Source of the DNA: Blastobasis lacticolella
Taxonomy: Eukaryota > Arthropoda > Insecta > Lepidoptera > Blastobasidae
Assembly (NCBI GenBank): GCA_905147135.1
Contig: LR990053.1
Span: 14,954,501 to 15,018,500 of the forward strand
Reading direction: 5' to 3'
DNA: 64,000 bases
Shown here: positions 33,258 to 44,689 of the stretch, piece after piece
Layout: the number at the start of each line of letters is the position of its first letter
Position numbering within the stretch: the stretch's first letter is position 1
Program-made: the position numbers and the translations under genes
Notes under the pieces: generated by a model
The model's database searches: none
What the model saw: only the letters and a program-made list of their open reading frames with translations
What the model was told of the DNA's origin: nothing

Positions 33258-33613
33258 AAATAAATAAATAAGAGATATGCTTGGACTATTCACACAGCGC
33301 CATCTAGCTCCAAAGTAAGCAAACCTTGTATTATGGGTGCCAGAAAACTGAAAAACTACTTATAGTATTTTTAAATACATACAACACCCAGACCCATAAC
33401 ACAAATTTACTTTACAATTTGCTTCACATAATTTGTGGTTAGCTGGAAGAAATCTCTCATAGAGATAAGTTCGCCATTGTACTCATTTTTGTTTGATGTA
33501 TCTAACCAAGAATATAAAAGACAAATTAAAATTCATCATTACAAGTTCTGTCTAGCCGGGAATCGAACCCGGAACCTCTGCGTGGCAGACTGGCATGTTA
33601 ACCACTCTGCTCG
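33258..33613 (-). mobile_element. SINE-Gly with an internal insertion
   Basis: Tail at the low end (CACACAGCGCCATCTAGCTC), head at the high end (GCCGGGAATCGAACCCGGAA, CTGCGTGGCAGAC). It is ~355 bp against ~240 bp for the copy at 27131. The extra part, 33420-33530, has TAGCTGGAAGAAATCTCTCA and GATAAGTTCGCCATTGTACT, which looks like another moth repeat. Confidence 0.8.
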
Positions 33614-33619
33614 TAATAC

Positions 33620-34125
33620 TACTTTACTGGTAATATTTGGTGCAAGTTGCTGTTTTTATTATCTATAATTACGCTGTCTACTTTACCATTCAAACCTAAC
33701 ACATCAACGCAACCATTGTTGCTTTTCACCAGAAAGGCAACGTATTAAAATAAATATTAAAATACATAATACCCTACGGTGATACGTTAAAAGTAGCAGG
33801 TATTGAATACTCTGGATTACCTTTTAGTAGCCAGTATTGCGCGAGATGACTGCAAGGGCGAACTTGTAATGGATATTGCTTCCGTTAAGGCGATGCACTC
33901 CCTCCTTCTTTTTAATAAAAATGCCTCTTTTTTTAACAATTCTTTTTTCGTCGTTGGTAATCAGGTAGACAGCTATCATACGTGGTAAGTGTGGATGCAG
34001 TGTACAATGGAACATACTTGCTTATTAGGATACAGGTAGATCATTTCGAGGAGGCGCATACCTAGGGAAGTCCCCAGACTTAGCTCCAGAATTACTCCCG
34101 ATAGCACTAAAATTAGGCGAATCTT
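33620..34125. other. No gene seen
   Basis: Unique AT-rich sequence; open frames of about 60 codons only. Confidence 0.4.
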
Positions 34126-34132
34126 AAGTTGC

Positions 34133-34445
34133 CGTTAATTTCTGTTTCGAATCTGGGTGTTATTATAAGTATGTATTTAAAAACTTAAACATTAGTTGAA
34201 TGCTAATCGATGCTCTTACGGTGAGGGAAAACATCATGATGAAACTTACATATTCTAGCGACTGAATGTGTAACCATGATCCAATCTGGTCAGAATTCCC
34301 TGTTTACAGGGTCACGAAAGTAGCATTCACTGTAATTACCTGATTTGCCAAATCCTGGATCACGGTCAAGGCGGACACTGAGAGAGACACAACTGCTGCA
34401 CAACAGCTACGTGAGAGCACAACCGGGACATTAACGCCAAGATGA
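34133..34445 (+). repeat. SINE-Gly body fragment fused to SINE-Ser 3' part
   Basis: 34133-34186 is SINE-Gly body (TTTCTGTTTCGAATCTGGGT). Directly after, from about 34188, SINE-Ser sequence starts mid-body (TTAGTTGAATGCTAATCGAT) and runs to ACCGGGACATTAACGCCAAG with ATGA. An insertion, deletion or recombination joined them. Confidence 0.75.
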
Positions 34446-34699
34446 CTCACTCGTACTTGTAATACGAGTACGTAACTTCAATACAATGATAATCTTTTAT
34501 ATTGTATCCAACATCAAAAGGGACATATAAAATTGAATTCTAATTTTATAAGTACATCGATTTCATCTTTACTGCCCCTTAATAGCGTCGACTGCGTGTT
34601 ATAGATCGGCAAGTTTAATATCGAAATATCGTACATACGGGCCAATAAAAACGTGAACTTTCGTATTAAAGTTTATTTGTCGCTGGATATTCAAAGTTG
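34446..34699. other. No gene seen
   Basis: Short spacer between SINE-Ser copies; nothing recognised. Confidence 0.4.
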
Positions 34700-34920
34700 A
34701 GATTATGGTGAGGGAAACATCGTGATGAAACCTGCACATTACAGGCGATTACGTGTAACTATGATCCAATATGGCCAGGTTCCCTTGTTAACATATTCAT
34801 GGAAGTCAGACCGATGGTGCTCTACTGTAATTTTCTTATCTGCCAAATCTCGGATCATGATCAAAGCGGGCCCCGGACTAGGCCCCGGCTAGTGCTTAAC
34901 CGGGATATTGACCCCATGAT
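34700..34920 (+). repeat. SINE-Ser, 5'-truncated
   Basis: TATGGTGAGGGAAACATCGT, then CCAATATGGCCAGGTTCCCT and TCTCGGATCATGATCAAAGC; the end is diverged (CCGGGATATTGACCCCATGA). Confidence 0.75.
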
Positions 34921-34929
34921 TATTATTAT

Positions 34930-35262
34930 TTTTTAATTAAAAATAAGATTATGGTACATAGCCTATTGATATAGTGTCAGCCAGAGTATGTACGAATCTC
35001 ACGGAATCTCCATACAGTTTGGAATAATTGCACGCGAATTGGAATTGTTCCCAGAAATTCCATCCCTGTATGTCCAGCGCCACTACAGCACATTATAAAT
35101 ACTATCCAGTACATAATTGAACATTTATTATTATTATTTCCATAGTCTCTTCCTTTGCCATCTGTGGGACAGAGGCGTGAATTTAAATATGTGTGTATTA
35201 ATATCACAGCACGATATGCTGCTAATGCTACCTGTACGGATATCACTAAAAAAAATAAGAAA
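34930..35262. other. No gene seen
   Basis: AT-rich; no recognised element. Confidence 0.35.
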
Positions 35263-35264
35263 AA

Positions 35265-35378
35265 AGTATATAAGTAGTTTATCAGTTATCTAGCACCCAT
35301 AACACAAGCTTTGCTTACTTTCTGGCTAGATGGCGCTGTGTGAATTTGTCCACGATTATTTGTTTATTATTATTTATT
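35265..35378 (+). repeat. SINE-Gly 3' half
   Basis: TAGTTTATCAGTTATCTAGC, then CTAGATGGCGCTGTGTGAAT and a TTATTATT-rich end. Confidence 0.8.
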
Positions 35379-35409
35379 ATCACTAAGCTGGATATGTGCT
35401 TGGTTTTGG

Positions 35410-35625
35410 AAAGAGATAATTTCTAATACTGAAGAAGTACCTAATACCTTGGATCCAAATTGATTGCGAACTGTGAGGTTTCAAGAGAACTTTCTCCCAC
35501 GCACACTCAGTACTGTGGACTGAGCTCCCTGGAGAGGATTTCTCTAGATAGTACAGCATGGGGTTCTTCACGAAAGGGGTGAAAATGTTTTTACGGGTTT
35601 AGCAAGTCCATAGGCTGTAGTTTAT
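35410..35625 (+). repeat. LINE tail family A copy
   Basis: GAACTTTCTCCCACGCACAC, GAGCTCCCTGGAGAGG and GGGTTCTTCACGAAAGGGGT match the coding remnant; it stops early, without the GGTATAAA tail. Confidence 0.65.
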
Positions 35626-35629
35626 TTTT

Positions 35630-36370
35630 TCCAACATGACAGTAATACATATTACATTTTTAAATGCTCTGTCAAACTGCGCAGCAGTTTTACGACAGAT
35701 ACGCTCTCTATTAGAATGACGTCCATTGTACTACGTACTACCGTTCACAGCTGTGTTCACACAGTGACTGCTTACCATTAACCGTAAGCCTACCATAAGC
35801 TTACCTACCCACTATAAAGGCAGTAACGGCAGTTTTGCCAAAAATGCATGACTTAATTACAATTTCAGACCAATGTGATGTAAGCAATATTAGGCTTCTT
35901 TTCGTCTTTTAGAATTTTTCTTTAATACGGTCGCAATTTGTGGAGGCCATCCTCTATTTTCCCTCAGTCTCTATTGGTCCAATCAGTCCTTTCTAACGAT
36001 TAATACACACCTTCTCTGTGCCTCTTGTGTATTGTGTCGGCATCTTAAATACAGTACACGTAAAGGGACAGTATCGTCAACGTCTCGCTTGTACCTTTGA
36101 GTTGTTGAAAAATTACCTTTTTCTCACTAGTAGTCATGTTATACTCTAATTTAGCTTTCATTGCATAAAATGTATTATTTTTATATTTTTTCAAATTCAT
36201 ATTTTCGTTAATCATTTTATTATAGAAATAATATTAGGTGGAAGTGCACTAATGATAAATAACGCATGTGAGACTTGAGAGCGATTAATTTTGATACATC
36301 ATTCAAAATTATTTAAACATAAGCTTTGCTTTGTTTTATTAATTGATTGTCAGATTTTTGACCGTCATCA
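35630..36370. other. No gene seen
   Basis: Unique sequence without open frames of note. Confidence 0.4.
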
Positions 36371-36373
36371 CAC

Positions 36374-36790
36374 AATGAGGAGTTTTCCAGTAGGTATTGT
36401 CAGTTAGTTTCAAAAAGCATCAATAGATGGCGCTCCTACAATTCTGGTAATTTGTTTTTAATCTGTATGATTTTGGCAGTGATATCATGCAGCCATCTAA
36501 TACTAAACCTAAAAATAAAATGTTTATTAATATAAACATAACTTTTAAAGGTTGAACGAAATGTACAAAGACATATTTTTATGAATAGGAACTATGTTCC
36601 ATTTTATTACAACCTCTAAAATGGTTGAAAACTATTGATAAATACAATATTATCCAATACAACGTACCCAGTGTTTATATCCCCTTTGCTAAGAACCTTT
36701 TTCAAGCGATTATCTATTACCAAAATTGTCGGGCCGCCATCTAGTGAGTGGTTAAGAATGCTGTAGATACCTATTGGAAAACTCCTCATT
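36374..36790. mobile_element. TIR element, 417 bp, non-coding
   Basis: Left end AATGAGGAGTTTTCCAGTAG with GTAT; right end is the reverse complement of AATGAGGAGTTTTCCAATAG with GTAT. Each arm carries a TAGATGGCG word about 50 bp in (36426 on the plus strand, 36736-36744 on the minus). No transposase frame. MITE-like; the target duplication is not obvious. Confidence 0.75.
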
Positions 36791-36919
36791 AAATATAGAT
36801 GCAGTCTACGTTTAAACGTTCAATCTAAAATTGTGCGTTCAAATCCTCCAAATGCACATCAAATGTCTATTTTTAAGCATTGCATACCTCGGTATGCTAT
36901 CGCATTACAAAAAAAATAT

Positions 36920-37267
36920 ATCATGGCGTTAATGTCCCGGTTGTGCTCTCGCTTACGAGGACCTACTTTAACCATGAGGGTTCTACTTTAACCATGATCC
37001 AGGAATTGGCAGATCAAATAAAAACAATGGAGTGACTGCCAGCTGACCTCCGTGACCCTGCTACTAGGGGAATCTGACCAGATTGGATTATGGTTACACG
37101 TTCAGTCGCCTAATTGTGTTGGATTAGATCGTGAATCGTAGAGCATCGGTTAGCATTCAAATGTACATAACTCAGAAAAGAGTCATTGGTACATGGCCGC
37201 AGTGGGATTCCAACCCAGTACCTCACTCACGAGCTGGTTACCTAAACCACTCAGCAACTGATGCTCC
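36920..37267 (-). mobile_element. SINE-Ser, near full-length
   Basis: Runs from the tail (ATGGCGTTAATGTCCCGGTT) to the head (GATTCCAACCCAGTACCTCA, CTAAACCACTCAGCAACTGA and TGCTCC). Internal repetition of CTTTAACCATGA (36965 and 36986) shows a small local duplication. Confidence 0.85.
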
Positions 37268-37670
37268 GAGCCAGCCACCGAGTATTACACATTACTATTC
37301 GTATTACACACGACGCACAAATTTCTCGGTCGTAGAGACGTTCCACTGCCCCTACTTTTACTGTGCTTGTACCGTCTCACCGTCAACGTCTTGGGCATAG
37401 TTTGAGCGGACGGTTTGCAACTCAAAGACTTGGCGTTAATCACCTTATCTCGGCGCTTTGATGTCGCGCCGGCAAACACAACTACGAGGCGCAAAATGAC
37501 GCTCCCTCCAAGGGTTGTCTATTGAGTAGTGTGAATTTGTAAGTCAAACTCGGTCCGATATAGGGGGATTGGCTTGCGTTTTAGTAGGTCAGAGATTCGG
37601 CTATTAGTCGGTAGGTATATAAGTAGGTTTATAAGGGGATGAATGACAGTCAACTTCCTGTTCGTACGAT
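37268..37670. other. No gene seen
   Basis: GC-richer unique stretch at 37330-37510 without a supported frame. Confidence 0.35.
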
Positions 37671-37792
37671 GATCATCATCACAACCCATAACAGTCCACT
37701 GCATTTCTCTCACGATAGAAGAGGGTATTGTACGACACCCACGAGTATAAGGGGTTAGTGCTATTCTACTCTGCCGGACATCACACCGCGAT
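37671..37792 (-). repeat. Repeat family B with internal deletion
   Basis: ATCATCATCACAACCCATAA leads into AGAGGGTATTGTACGACACC, skipping the middle ~130 bp, and ends ACTCTGCCGGACATCACACC. Confidence 0.7.
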
Positions 37793-37845
37793 CATAATAT
37801 GGTATGACTTACTACACATTATTTCCTCGAGCCGATACGATATTG

Positions 37846-37925
37846 GGTTCTTCAAGAAACGAGTCTACACTTTTCTGGTGTAGCAGGTCCATCTATGGAT
37901 AGCGGTGATCACTTAACATAAGAGT
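37846..37925 (+). repeat. LINE tail family A fragment
   Basis: GGGTTCTTCAAGAAACGAGT, then GGTCCATCTATGGATAGCGG; diverged. Confidence 0.5.
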
Positions 37926-37929
37926 TAAG

Positions 37930-38940
37930 ACTCAACAAGTCCAGAATCTTACGCCTGAATACAGCAATGCTTCTTAACTTTAAGGGCTCTTTAAATATCG
38001 TACTATCACATTCAAATCTTTGACATTCTACAGGCAGCTTAATATCTAATGAACCATTAAAGCTAAGAGACGTTCGAGTATTCGGGCGTTAGATCGATAG
38101 ATAGAAAGAAGCTTAGATGAAAGTACTTTCGACAAGCAGCTACACTGACGGGACATACTTTACGTGACATATATCGGCTCTAGCCTCGCCTAAAGTTGAC
38201 ACACACTTTCGTCCCGAAGTTTCGGTAAACTATTTAGTGGCAACGTAAATGTAGGGAAATAGCATTAGGCGGCCGAGACGCTCGCTCCGTTCTAAGAAGC
38301 GACAGCTGTTAAGTTTTTAGCAGTTTATATAGGGTTAGGTACTCGCCTTAGTCGATAGGAAGGTCGGTAAGTTGATGTCAACTTCAGTAAAGCGTCCGAT
38401 CATCCCTTTCGTAAATACCTGGGATCAGCTCTCTGCTATTACCTGTACCTACTTTTGATCGGGTAGAAAACCAGCTAGAAATGCTGCAAGGATGTTTTAT
38501 ATGCATTAAGCCAACGTTTTTGATCCAATTACAATTAAATCGAGCTATTAGTAACAGTAGTAGAATGCCAAAACGTGACAACTGCCATTGAGCTGCAATT
38601 CAATCGAGAAATTTGTTAACTAGCGGACTTTAAGCCCAGTGCTACGAATATCATATAGTTCATGGAAACTGTAGATTAACACTGAACTAGAGGCAATCAA
38701 AATAGATCGATAACTTAATGGTCGTAGTGCTGTGCAGTGATTCTAGGACGTTTTGCCTTGAAAACCCTACATTAACATAATAGTAATAACAATATAGCGA
38801 AGAGCCTAGACCAAGATCTTAAGAGTCACTCGCTATAGGTATGCATTTTAAGGGTATGTCCCGGGTTTCCTACCGCGTACCTTTGTTGACAAGTAGCCCG
38901 ATATTTCGACACAGTTACATGCATCATGGTCACGGGAACT
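37930..38940. other. No gene seen
   Basis: Unique sequence; a 65-codon reverse frame at 38384-38581 has no motif. Confidence 0.4.
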
Positions 38941-38944
38941 TAAT

Positions 38945-39415
38945 TTAAATTAATTTCCTCGTCCTTAATCGGTCCCTCAATGCTGAGGATTGTGACTCTG
39001 CCGACGTAGCAAGGACGTTCTCGTTCTCCATGAACTGCGGTCGGTGGCCTCCTACAAAGCCGCGCTCATCGGCATTTCTAGACATTCCGACACTTGGTTG
39101 AGCCATCGCTTGGGGCTTCGGCCTCATGGTCTTCTGCCTTCCACGGTACCGGTTACAATTAGTCTCTCCAAGTTGTTGGTATCTCGGCGAGCAATGTGTC
39201 CAAAATACTGGACTATCCTGTAGAGGCAAACAGGTGATAACCGTTGCTTTGCTCTCAAGACCCAGCTCTTTCAATATGGAGACATTGGTTCGGAAAGCAG
39301 TCCAGGGCACCCTAAGCATCCGCCGCCAACACCACATCTCAAACGCATCAATTCGTTTTCTGTCTGCGGCCTTCACAGTCCAGCTTTCAAATTTATTAAC
39401 AGGTTTAAATTAATT
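38945..39415 (-). pseudogene. RTE-type LINE ORF, C-terminal remnant, frameshifted
   Basis: A 143-codon minus frame begins with sequence preceded by an upstream ESWTVKAADRKRIDAF, then EMWCWRRMLRVPW and KELGLESKA. This is the conserved region after the reverse transcriptase in insect RTE-clade (and related) LINEs. After about residue 60 the frame is wrong: in the next frame RRDTNNLERLIVTGTVEGRR, then a stop, GRSPKRW and later stops can be read. So there is at least one frameshift and several stops. The RT and endonuclease parts are absent. A dead 5'-truncated copy. Confidence 0.82.
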
Positions 39416-39419
39416 TAAT

Positions 39420-41470
39420 GTTAAATAAAATGTGTAATAATAACCGCGATAGTTTAAAACTCGCTATATGGTTGGACCGAGGGTCAGATACAGAGGGTGA
39501 TACCCTTGAAGACGGCGCGTATCGTTAGGATATTCCTGTCTCTACAGCCCTAACTAGCGGTAGTTTGGCCCTCTCCCCATTGCAGGTTTTTTACAATGTG
39601 TATATTTTATATTGTAAAAAATTTAAAACTTCAGTAGAATAATATGAGAACACTTATGATCCTACAAAAATAAAAGGATCGCACGAGCTCATACAATTTA
39701 AAAATTCACCGGAATAGGTATTGCACCCAAAAGAAAACTCGAGAAAAGTAGTAGAAATAAATAAAGACACATAAAATTGTTTTACAAACAAGGGAGTAAT
39801 GGGAGTCGTAAAAATAGGTAGGCAATATTAATTACGTCTAGTAATTAGAGAGCTTTGTACAGACCGTTTTCTTGATCATTATGAATAAGAAAGAAGAATT
39901 TAAAAACAATACGTCTACAAGTAAAGTAGCGTTACTCTGCGTTCTCACAGTGTTCGTCTGCATTGCGTTGAATACGCCTCTATGATTAGTCAGTTTTGTC
40001 ACTTAAGTACATATAGTTAAATATACTACTTTATCAATTTATGCTCAAGTATTGTCACTTGTCATTGATCAACTTTAGGTGTAGCGTTTAATTTTCCGAA
40101 ATTTTGTTTTCCTGGTGCTGTTATTTAGATTCGCTTTTTTCCCCAATCTTTCTATTTGCTATACGGAAACTATCCTTTTAGTATTGATCCACTAACTTGT
40201 CACTAACACTAAAATGACTAGTCGTTTTTCATACCAAACATTATTTTAACTAGTGTCTAATATTTACGAACTACTTTATGCAATCTGAATATTCATAGAA
40301 CTCAATTAGCGAACATGGAGATAGAAACTTTGTATTCAATAAGTTGTGACAAGGTGAAATAGAGAAGTTATTACCTAGCTTAGAACTTGTAATTTAAGTT
40401 TGTTTATAGAGTACAGAATTGTTTAGAGAATGTACAGAGTATTACTCGAAGCAAACTTAAGACCTGTGCACCGCCTTGGTACAAAAATCCGGGTACATTT
40501 ATATATCAAGAGTACATTTAGAAAATATGACCCGACGAGAAGCAGGTACGTACTCAGATGAATTTAAGTATTATGAATTAAACTTGGACCAATTTGTTTT
40601 ATTTTAGTTTTTTATCTATATTCTTTATCTTTACCTAAGCAAAGCCAATAAATATTTTAATTTTTATTCAAATAGCAAAACATGTGGATAAAACAAAATA
40701 TTATCGTGTAAATTGAAAATAAGTTGAACATCTTGAAATGCAGACCGTCGTTTAGCGGAGGCTTTAGAAGAAGGTAAATTAAATCAACTCATCAGTGTAC
40801 TTAAACCACCTACACTAAAAAAATAAGAATCAAGTAATTAAGTATACTTTTAGCAAGTCTACCTTAAGTGTAGTAGTACCTCTCCATTTAATGCCTAAAA
40901 TTTGTTTACTTATTGCTGCGAATAAAATTCCCAAATATTTTAATGTAAAATTGTACTGAATAAGCTTTAACTTTAACAATAAGAAGTTTTCTCTCCATCC
41001 GGCCCTCACAAACTACAGTTTTACGCTGTACAATATTAATATCGCAGTCGAAATCCCAGTAATGGAAGTCGGTCGAATCGACCCTGTAAATTATTTAGAA
41101 AATGCTACTATGGCCGAGCTCGAGAAATTAGTTTTATGCTACAATTTAATGGAATAACTAAGGAGGAGTTGCAAGCCAGAGCAAGATCTAAGGCGGGGTT
41201 TCAACAAAGGCTTTTGTCGCTTTTGCTCCATTTTGCGGGTATATTTTTCGGAATAATATGAAGCAAAAGAGTGTGTGGAGTGAATTTTAGATAGACTATC
41301 TTCCTGCTCGGCTGTAATAATGGCCAAAGTAATGTGCAACTTCTTTCGTGCTCTTTTGTGTAATGCGACGAGAGAATAAAGTTTATGTAGTGTACCTAGC
41401 AGAAAGGTATATCAAACGGGAATCTGTTACAGTATGCCTCAGTTTGTGATAAGATTATACTTCTTTATAG
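39420..41470. other. No gene seen; one 11-bp inverted repeat
   Basis: TTTTTTACAAT (39587-39597) and ATTGTAAAAAA (39611-39621) form a perfect hairpin next to CTCTCCCCATTGCAGG. The rest is AT-rich unique sequence. Confidence 0.4.
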
Positions 41471-41477
41471 TTCTAGC

Positions 41478-41660
41478 GGACCCGGCGCGACTTCGTTCGC
41501 GTATACCTACCTACGGTTTTTCTTGCTTATAATCCTACCTTCTGTATCACTATCTATTGTTGAATGCCGCATTAAAATCCGTTTAGAAGATCTAAGCGTA
41601 CGTAGATACATATATAGACACCTGGGGACAGACTTTGTTTTATACTATGTATAGTATAGT
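41478..41660 (-). mobile_element. Helitron-like non-autonomous element
   Basis: Read on the minus strand: CTATACATAGTATAAAACAA, then AAACGGATTTTAATGCGG, ending in a hairpin (CGCGAACGAAGTCGCG), GGGTCCG and CTAG. A subterminal hairpin and CTRR end without terminal inverted repeats fit Helitrons. No Rep/helicase is encoded. Class inferred from ends. Confidence 0.6.
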
Positions 41661-41995
41661 TATACATATAAATCATAATTTTAAGAAAATGTTTGGTAGA
41701 AAACACGTCTACATTAGCAGCAAAAAAAATTGTGAAATTGTGTGAATTAAAAACTGTAATAAATAAAAAGGGAGTAAAAATGTGGAAATAGGCAGTTAGC
41801 TAAATAGTTCGGTAGTTAGAGGGGTAGTGTTGACTGGTCCACCAATCACAATCAAGAAACTAAGAAGAAAGTTAAATTAGAAAGAATGGAAGTCAAGAAA
41901 AGAAATGATAACAGAAACAAAGAAGAAAGGAAATGAAGATACAAAGAAATATTCAAGGTGTCGTGAAACAAATTACGAGATGAAATATATAGAGG

Positions 41996-42290
41996 GTGTC
42001 TATTAGAGGCGGAGAACTTTTAAAGAAAAATTATTTAGTATAAGTGAAACTAGCTTTATTGGAGAGGCAATTTTTTGCAATTTATGTTTTAATATAATTT
42101 CGGTAATGACTGTCGTGACTGGCGCGTAGATGGATCAATCTGGATTTCTAATTTTCAGACACTTTTCGCAACAATTTCGGCCGTATTTCGCTAATAACTC
42201 GCCGAATCTTGTGTTCGATCGTCTCTGGTTTATTTGTGTAGAAAAGTGACTTGATACTAAATCTTGAAACAAAGCGTTTTTAAAACACCA
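41996..42290 (-). pseudogene. Mariner/IS630-type transposase relic with 3' terminal repeat
   Basis: On the minus strand IKSLFYTNKPETIEHKIRRV, ISEIRPKLLRKVSEN, a stop, then IHLRASHDSH can be read. This matches the same C-terminal family as at 17389 (KS.VY.NKP ... I.PEL...V.NW ... RASRGGH). It continues to AAAAGTTCTCCGCCTCTAAT and AGACACCCTCT, probably the element end. An in-frame stop and loss of the N-terminus make it dead. Confidence 0.72.
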
Positions 42291-42299
42291 TATTAGGGA

Positions 42300-42690
42300 T
42301 TTTACTCATGATCTTCTTGTTATAACCTTTTTCATAAAAGATTATTCTCGGTTTCCCATTTTAATACTTTTGATAAAACTAGATTTTATTTTACTGCGTC
42401 TAGCCTTCAGTCCTCTACTTGTATAGTCATCATCACAAAATACATGGAATAGTCATCATAATCTTGATGTTACGATTCATAGGTAACATTAATATTATCA
42501 TATAGCCTAGCTATAGACTTTATAGCCTTAAAAGTCTCTCACAAGCATTTTTGGGAATCAATATTCCAGGTAACGACAACTCTTATGTTAAACCAGTTGG
42601 TTGCTTGCCAATATTTAGTGGCTTAATGGTTACTGTACCGCTGAGTTTTAAAATTGAATTGAATTTCATAATTTAAGTTAGGTAAGTATT
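42300..42690. other. No gene seen
   Basis: AT-rich; nothing recognised. Confidence 0.4.
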
Positions 42691-42694
42691 CAAT

Positions 42695-42795
42695 CCTCAT
42701 GTCAGAGCAGCTCATCCCGGGCTCGGTTGGCACCGAACCCAGACCCGTTGGCACGCAGCCAGCTTACAATCTAGCGCTACACCATCGGAGAAACT
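42695..42795 (-). repeat. Possible third tRNA-derived SINE
   Basis: On the minus strand GATGGTGTAGCGCTAGATTG, TAAGCTGGCTGCG and a B-box-like GGGTTCGGTGCC occur at tRNA-like spacing. It is diverged and single-copy here. Confidence 0.4.
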
Positions 42796-42799
42796 TTGC

Positions 42800-43140
42800 A
42801 GCTTACTCTTTTTGTACCTAATTAAGTTATGGCGGTGCTCTGTTGCTTGTGAAGCGTTTTTGTGGGTAGCTGGGTGGAATTTAATCTTTGTATCATGTGT
42901 TTGTAGGTGTGTGCGAGATCTTGTCTATTTGTCCTCGAAGTAAAAGCTGAAGTCGCTCATGTTATTTGTAAAGAATATAGTCTTGTACAGTGACGGGACC
43001 CGTGACGGTATTTATTTTAATTCATATTCTGGGTATGACAGTTTTACTCAATGATGATATATTTTTGTTTTAAGATTTGTTTACATCACCATCACGTCTA
43101 TTTTCTGTAGAGCATACCCCCATCAGACCAGCAAGTAGAC
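42800..43140. other. No gene seen
   Basis: Unique sequence. Confidence 0.4.
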
Positions 43141-43142
43141 CA

Positions 43143-43472
43143 GGAGCGTCAGTGGTCAAGTATCCGCCTCGTAAGCGAGAGGTACCGGGTTTGACTTTCA
43201 CTGCAGTCATGTGGCAATGAATTATATATATTAGTTGAATGCTTACCGACGCTCTTTTAGTGAGGAAAAACATCGTGATGAAACCTGCACATTCAGGCGA
43301 CTGAATGTGTAACCATGCTCTAATTTGGTAAGGTTCCCCTGGTAATAGGGTCATGGACGGCAGATGTCCTCCTCCATTGTAATTATCTAATCTGCCAAAT
43401 ATGAAACCTGATCAAGGCGAACCCCGGACCCTCGTGCGCAAGAGCACAACCGGGACATTAACGACAAGATAA
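43143..43472 (+). mobile_element. SINE-Ser, full span, head partly deleted
   Basis: GGAGCGTCAGTGGTCAAGTA lacks the GAGTGGTTAAG part of the A-box region; B-box is GGGTTTGACTTTC, changed from consensus. The body and the CCGGGACATTAACGACAAGA tail are present. Confidence 0.85.
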
Positions 43473-43479
43473 TTATTTT

Positions 43480-44260
43480 TTTATACCACCACTAGACCAC
43501 ATTATTCAATTAAAACAAATGCAACCTGACCAGTCTAAACACATAGCGAACAATAAAATGAATAGAAGGAGAGCTAAATGGATGTAGATTAAAATAGACT
43601 TTCCTTCGCGTGCAAAGCAAAGCAAGCAGACGTGAAAATCAATTTGTAATTTTTGCGAGCTTCAAGAAAACGACGAGTAAAGAAAACGGCAAAGTATTCG
43701 AAGTATTAGGTACCAGGAACTCAGCAACGCCAAGAAAGTCGTAAATTCCCAACTAACAACTACATCCGGAGGCTCCAGCCGACAAGCCGACGAATCAGAT
43801 AAGCCAGGATTTTGAGATTTAACACTTAAGACTTAAAGCCCGGTTTTGAAGATTGGGTCGGTATTAGCTTTGATTAGACGCGGTACGAATTTTGGCTAGT
43901 ATGATCGTGTTGGTGAATGTTTCAATTGGTTCGTATAAGATATTTAGAAGTTAGTTGAATCTTGTTTCAAGCCAATTTGCTTTAGTTTCGATCTCTAATT
44001 TATCTTTTACTGCGATTTCGTCGTCATAGACATACTACGATTCCCGTAACCTAAGCGTTTCGCTAATCACAGCCAAAGTGCCAAGAAATCGAAGCAATAA
44101 GAAGTTTTTCGAACAATTAAAGCAGAAATTATACCAGAAAGTATTGCAGATCTTTTTCACTAGATTACGTACTTTGCTCGATATTTTTTTATAAAGATAT
44201 TTGACTAGACACATAGTTTTTTACTATTTACTTGGCAGGAATCTAACTATCTATAAAATA
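43480..44260. other. No gene seen
   Basis: Unique; a CpG-richer patch at 43740-43800 (CCAGCCGACAAGCCGACGAA). Confidence 0.4.
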
Positions 44261-44261
44261 T

Positions 44262-44430
44262 TATAACGAGGAAGGAAAAGTATTTGTGATTTTGTAAGTT
44301 TGTATATTGTGGGTAATATCCGTAACTTCTAAAGCGCTTTTCCTTCAGTACGTTGTTCCCGAGTATTATAGTCTACTTTTCATCCCGAAAAAGTAATAGG
44401 ATCCTGGGGGATAGTTGAACGTTTACAGAG
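44262..44430 (+). repeat. Helitron-like 5' part (second family)
   Basis: AACGAGGAAGGAAAAGTATT, GTGATTTTGTAAGTTTGTAT and TTTCATCCCGAAAAAGTAAT match a repeat common in moths that starts ...ATTATAAAGAGGAAAG. The CTAG end is not seen. Confidence 0.45.
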
Positions 44431-44533
44431 ATCCGACCATGGAAACACTTCGCTAGCCGTGTGATGGTGCGCCTTTGTCTGGAGGAGGCTTCCGAACCTG
44501 GAAGAGAACCAGCTTTTTGGCACTCGTGTTATT

Positions 44534-44595
44534 TGTTTTTTTTATACCACTAAGGTGGAAAACAAGCTAGCGGCCTGACTGAGGGGGCTGCCTGG
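44534..44595 (-). repeat. LINE tail family A fragment
   Basis: TTTTTTTTATACCACTAAGG and AACAAGCTAGCGGCCTGACT; truncated. Confidence 0.6.
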
Positions 44596-44689
44596 TGGTG
44601 ATGGTTGTTGGGGGGGGGGGAGTAAATTCACGGCAGTAGTACCGACCCAAAATAACCTAACCCTAACCCGTCGTTTAGACATGAAAGTA

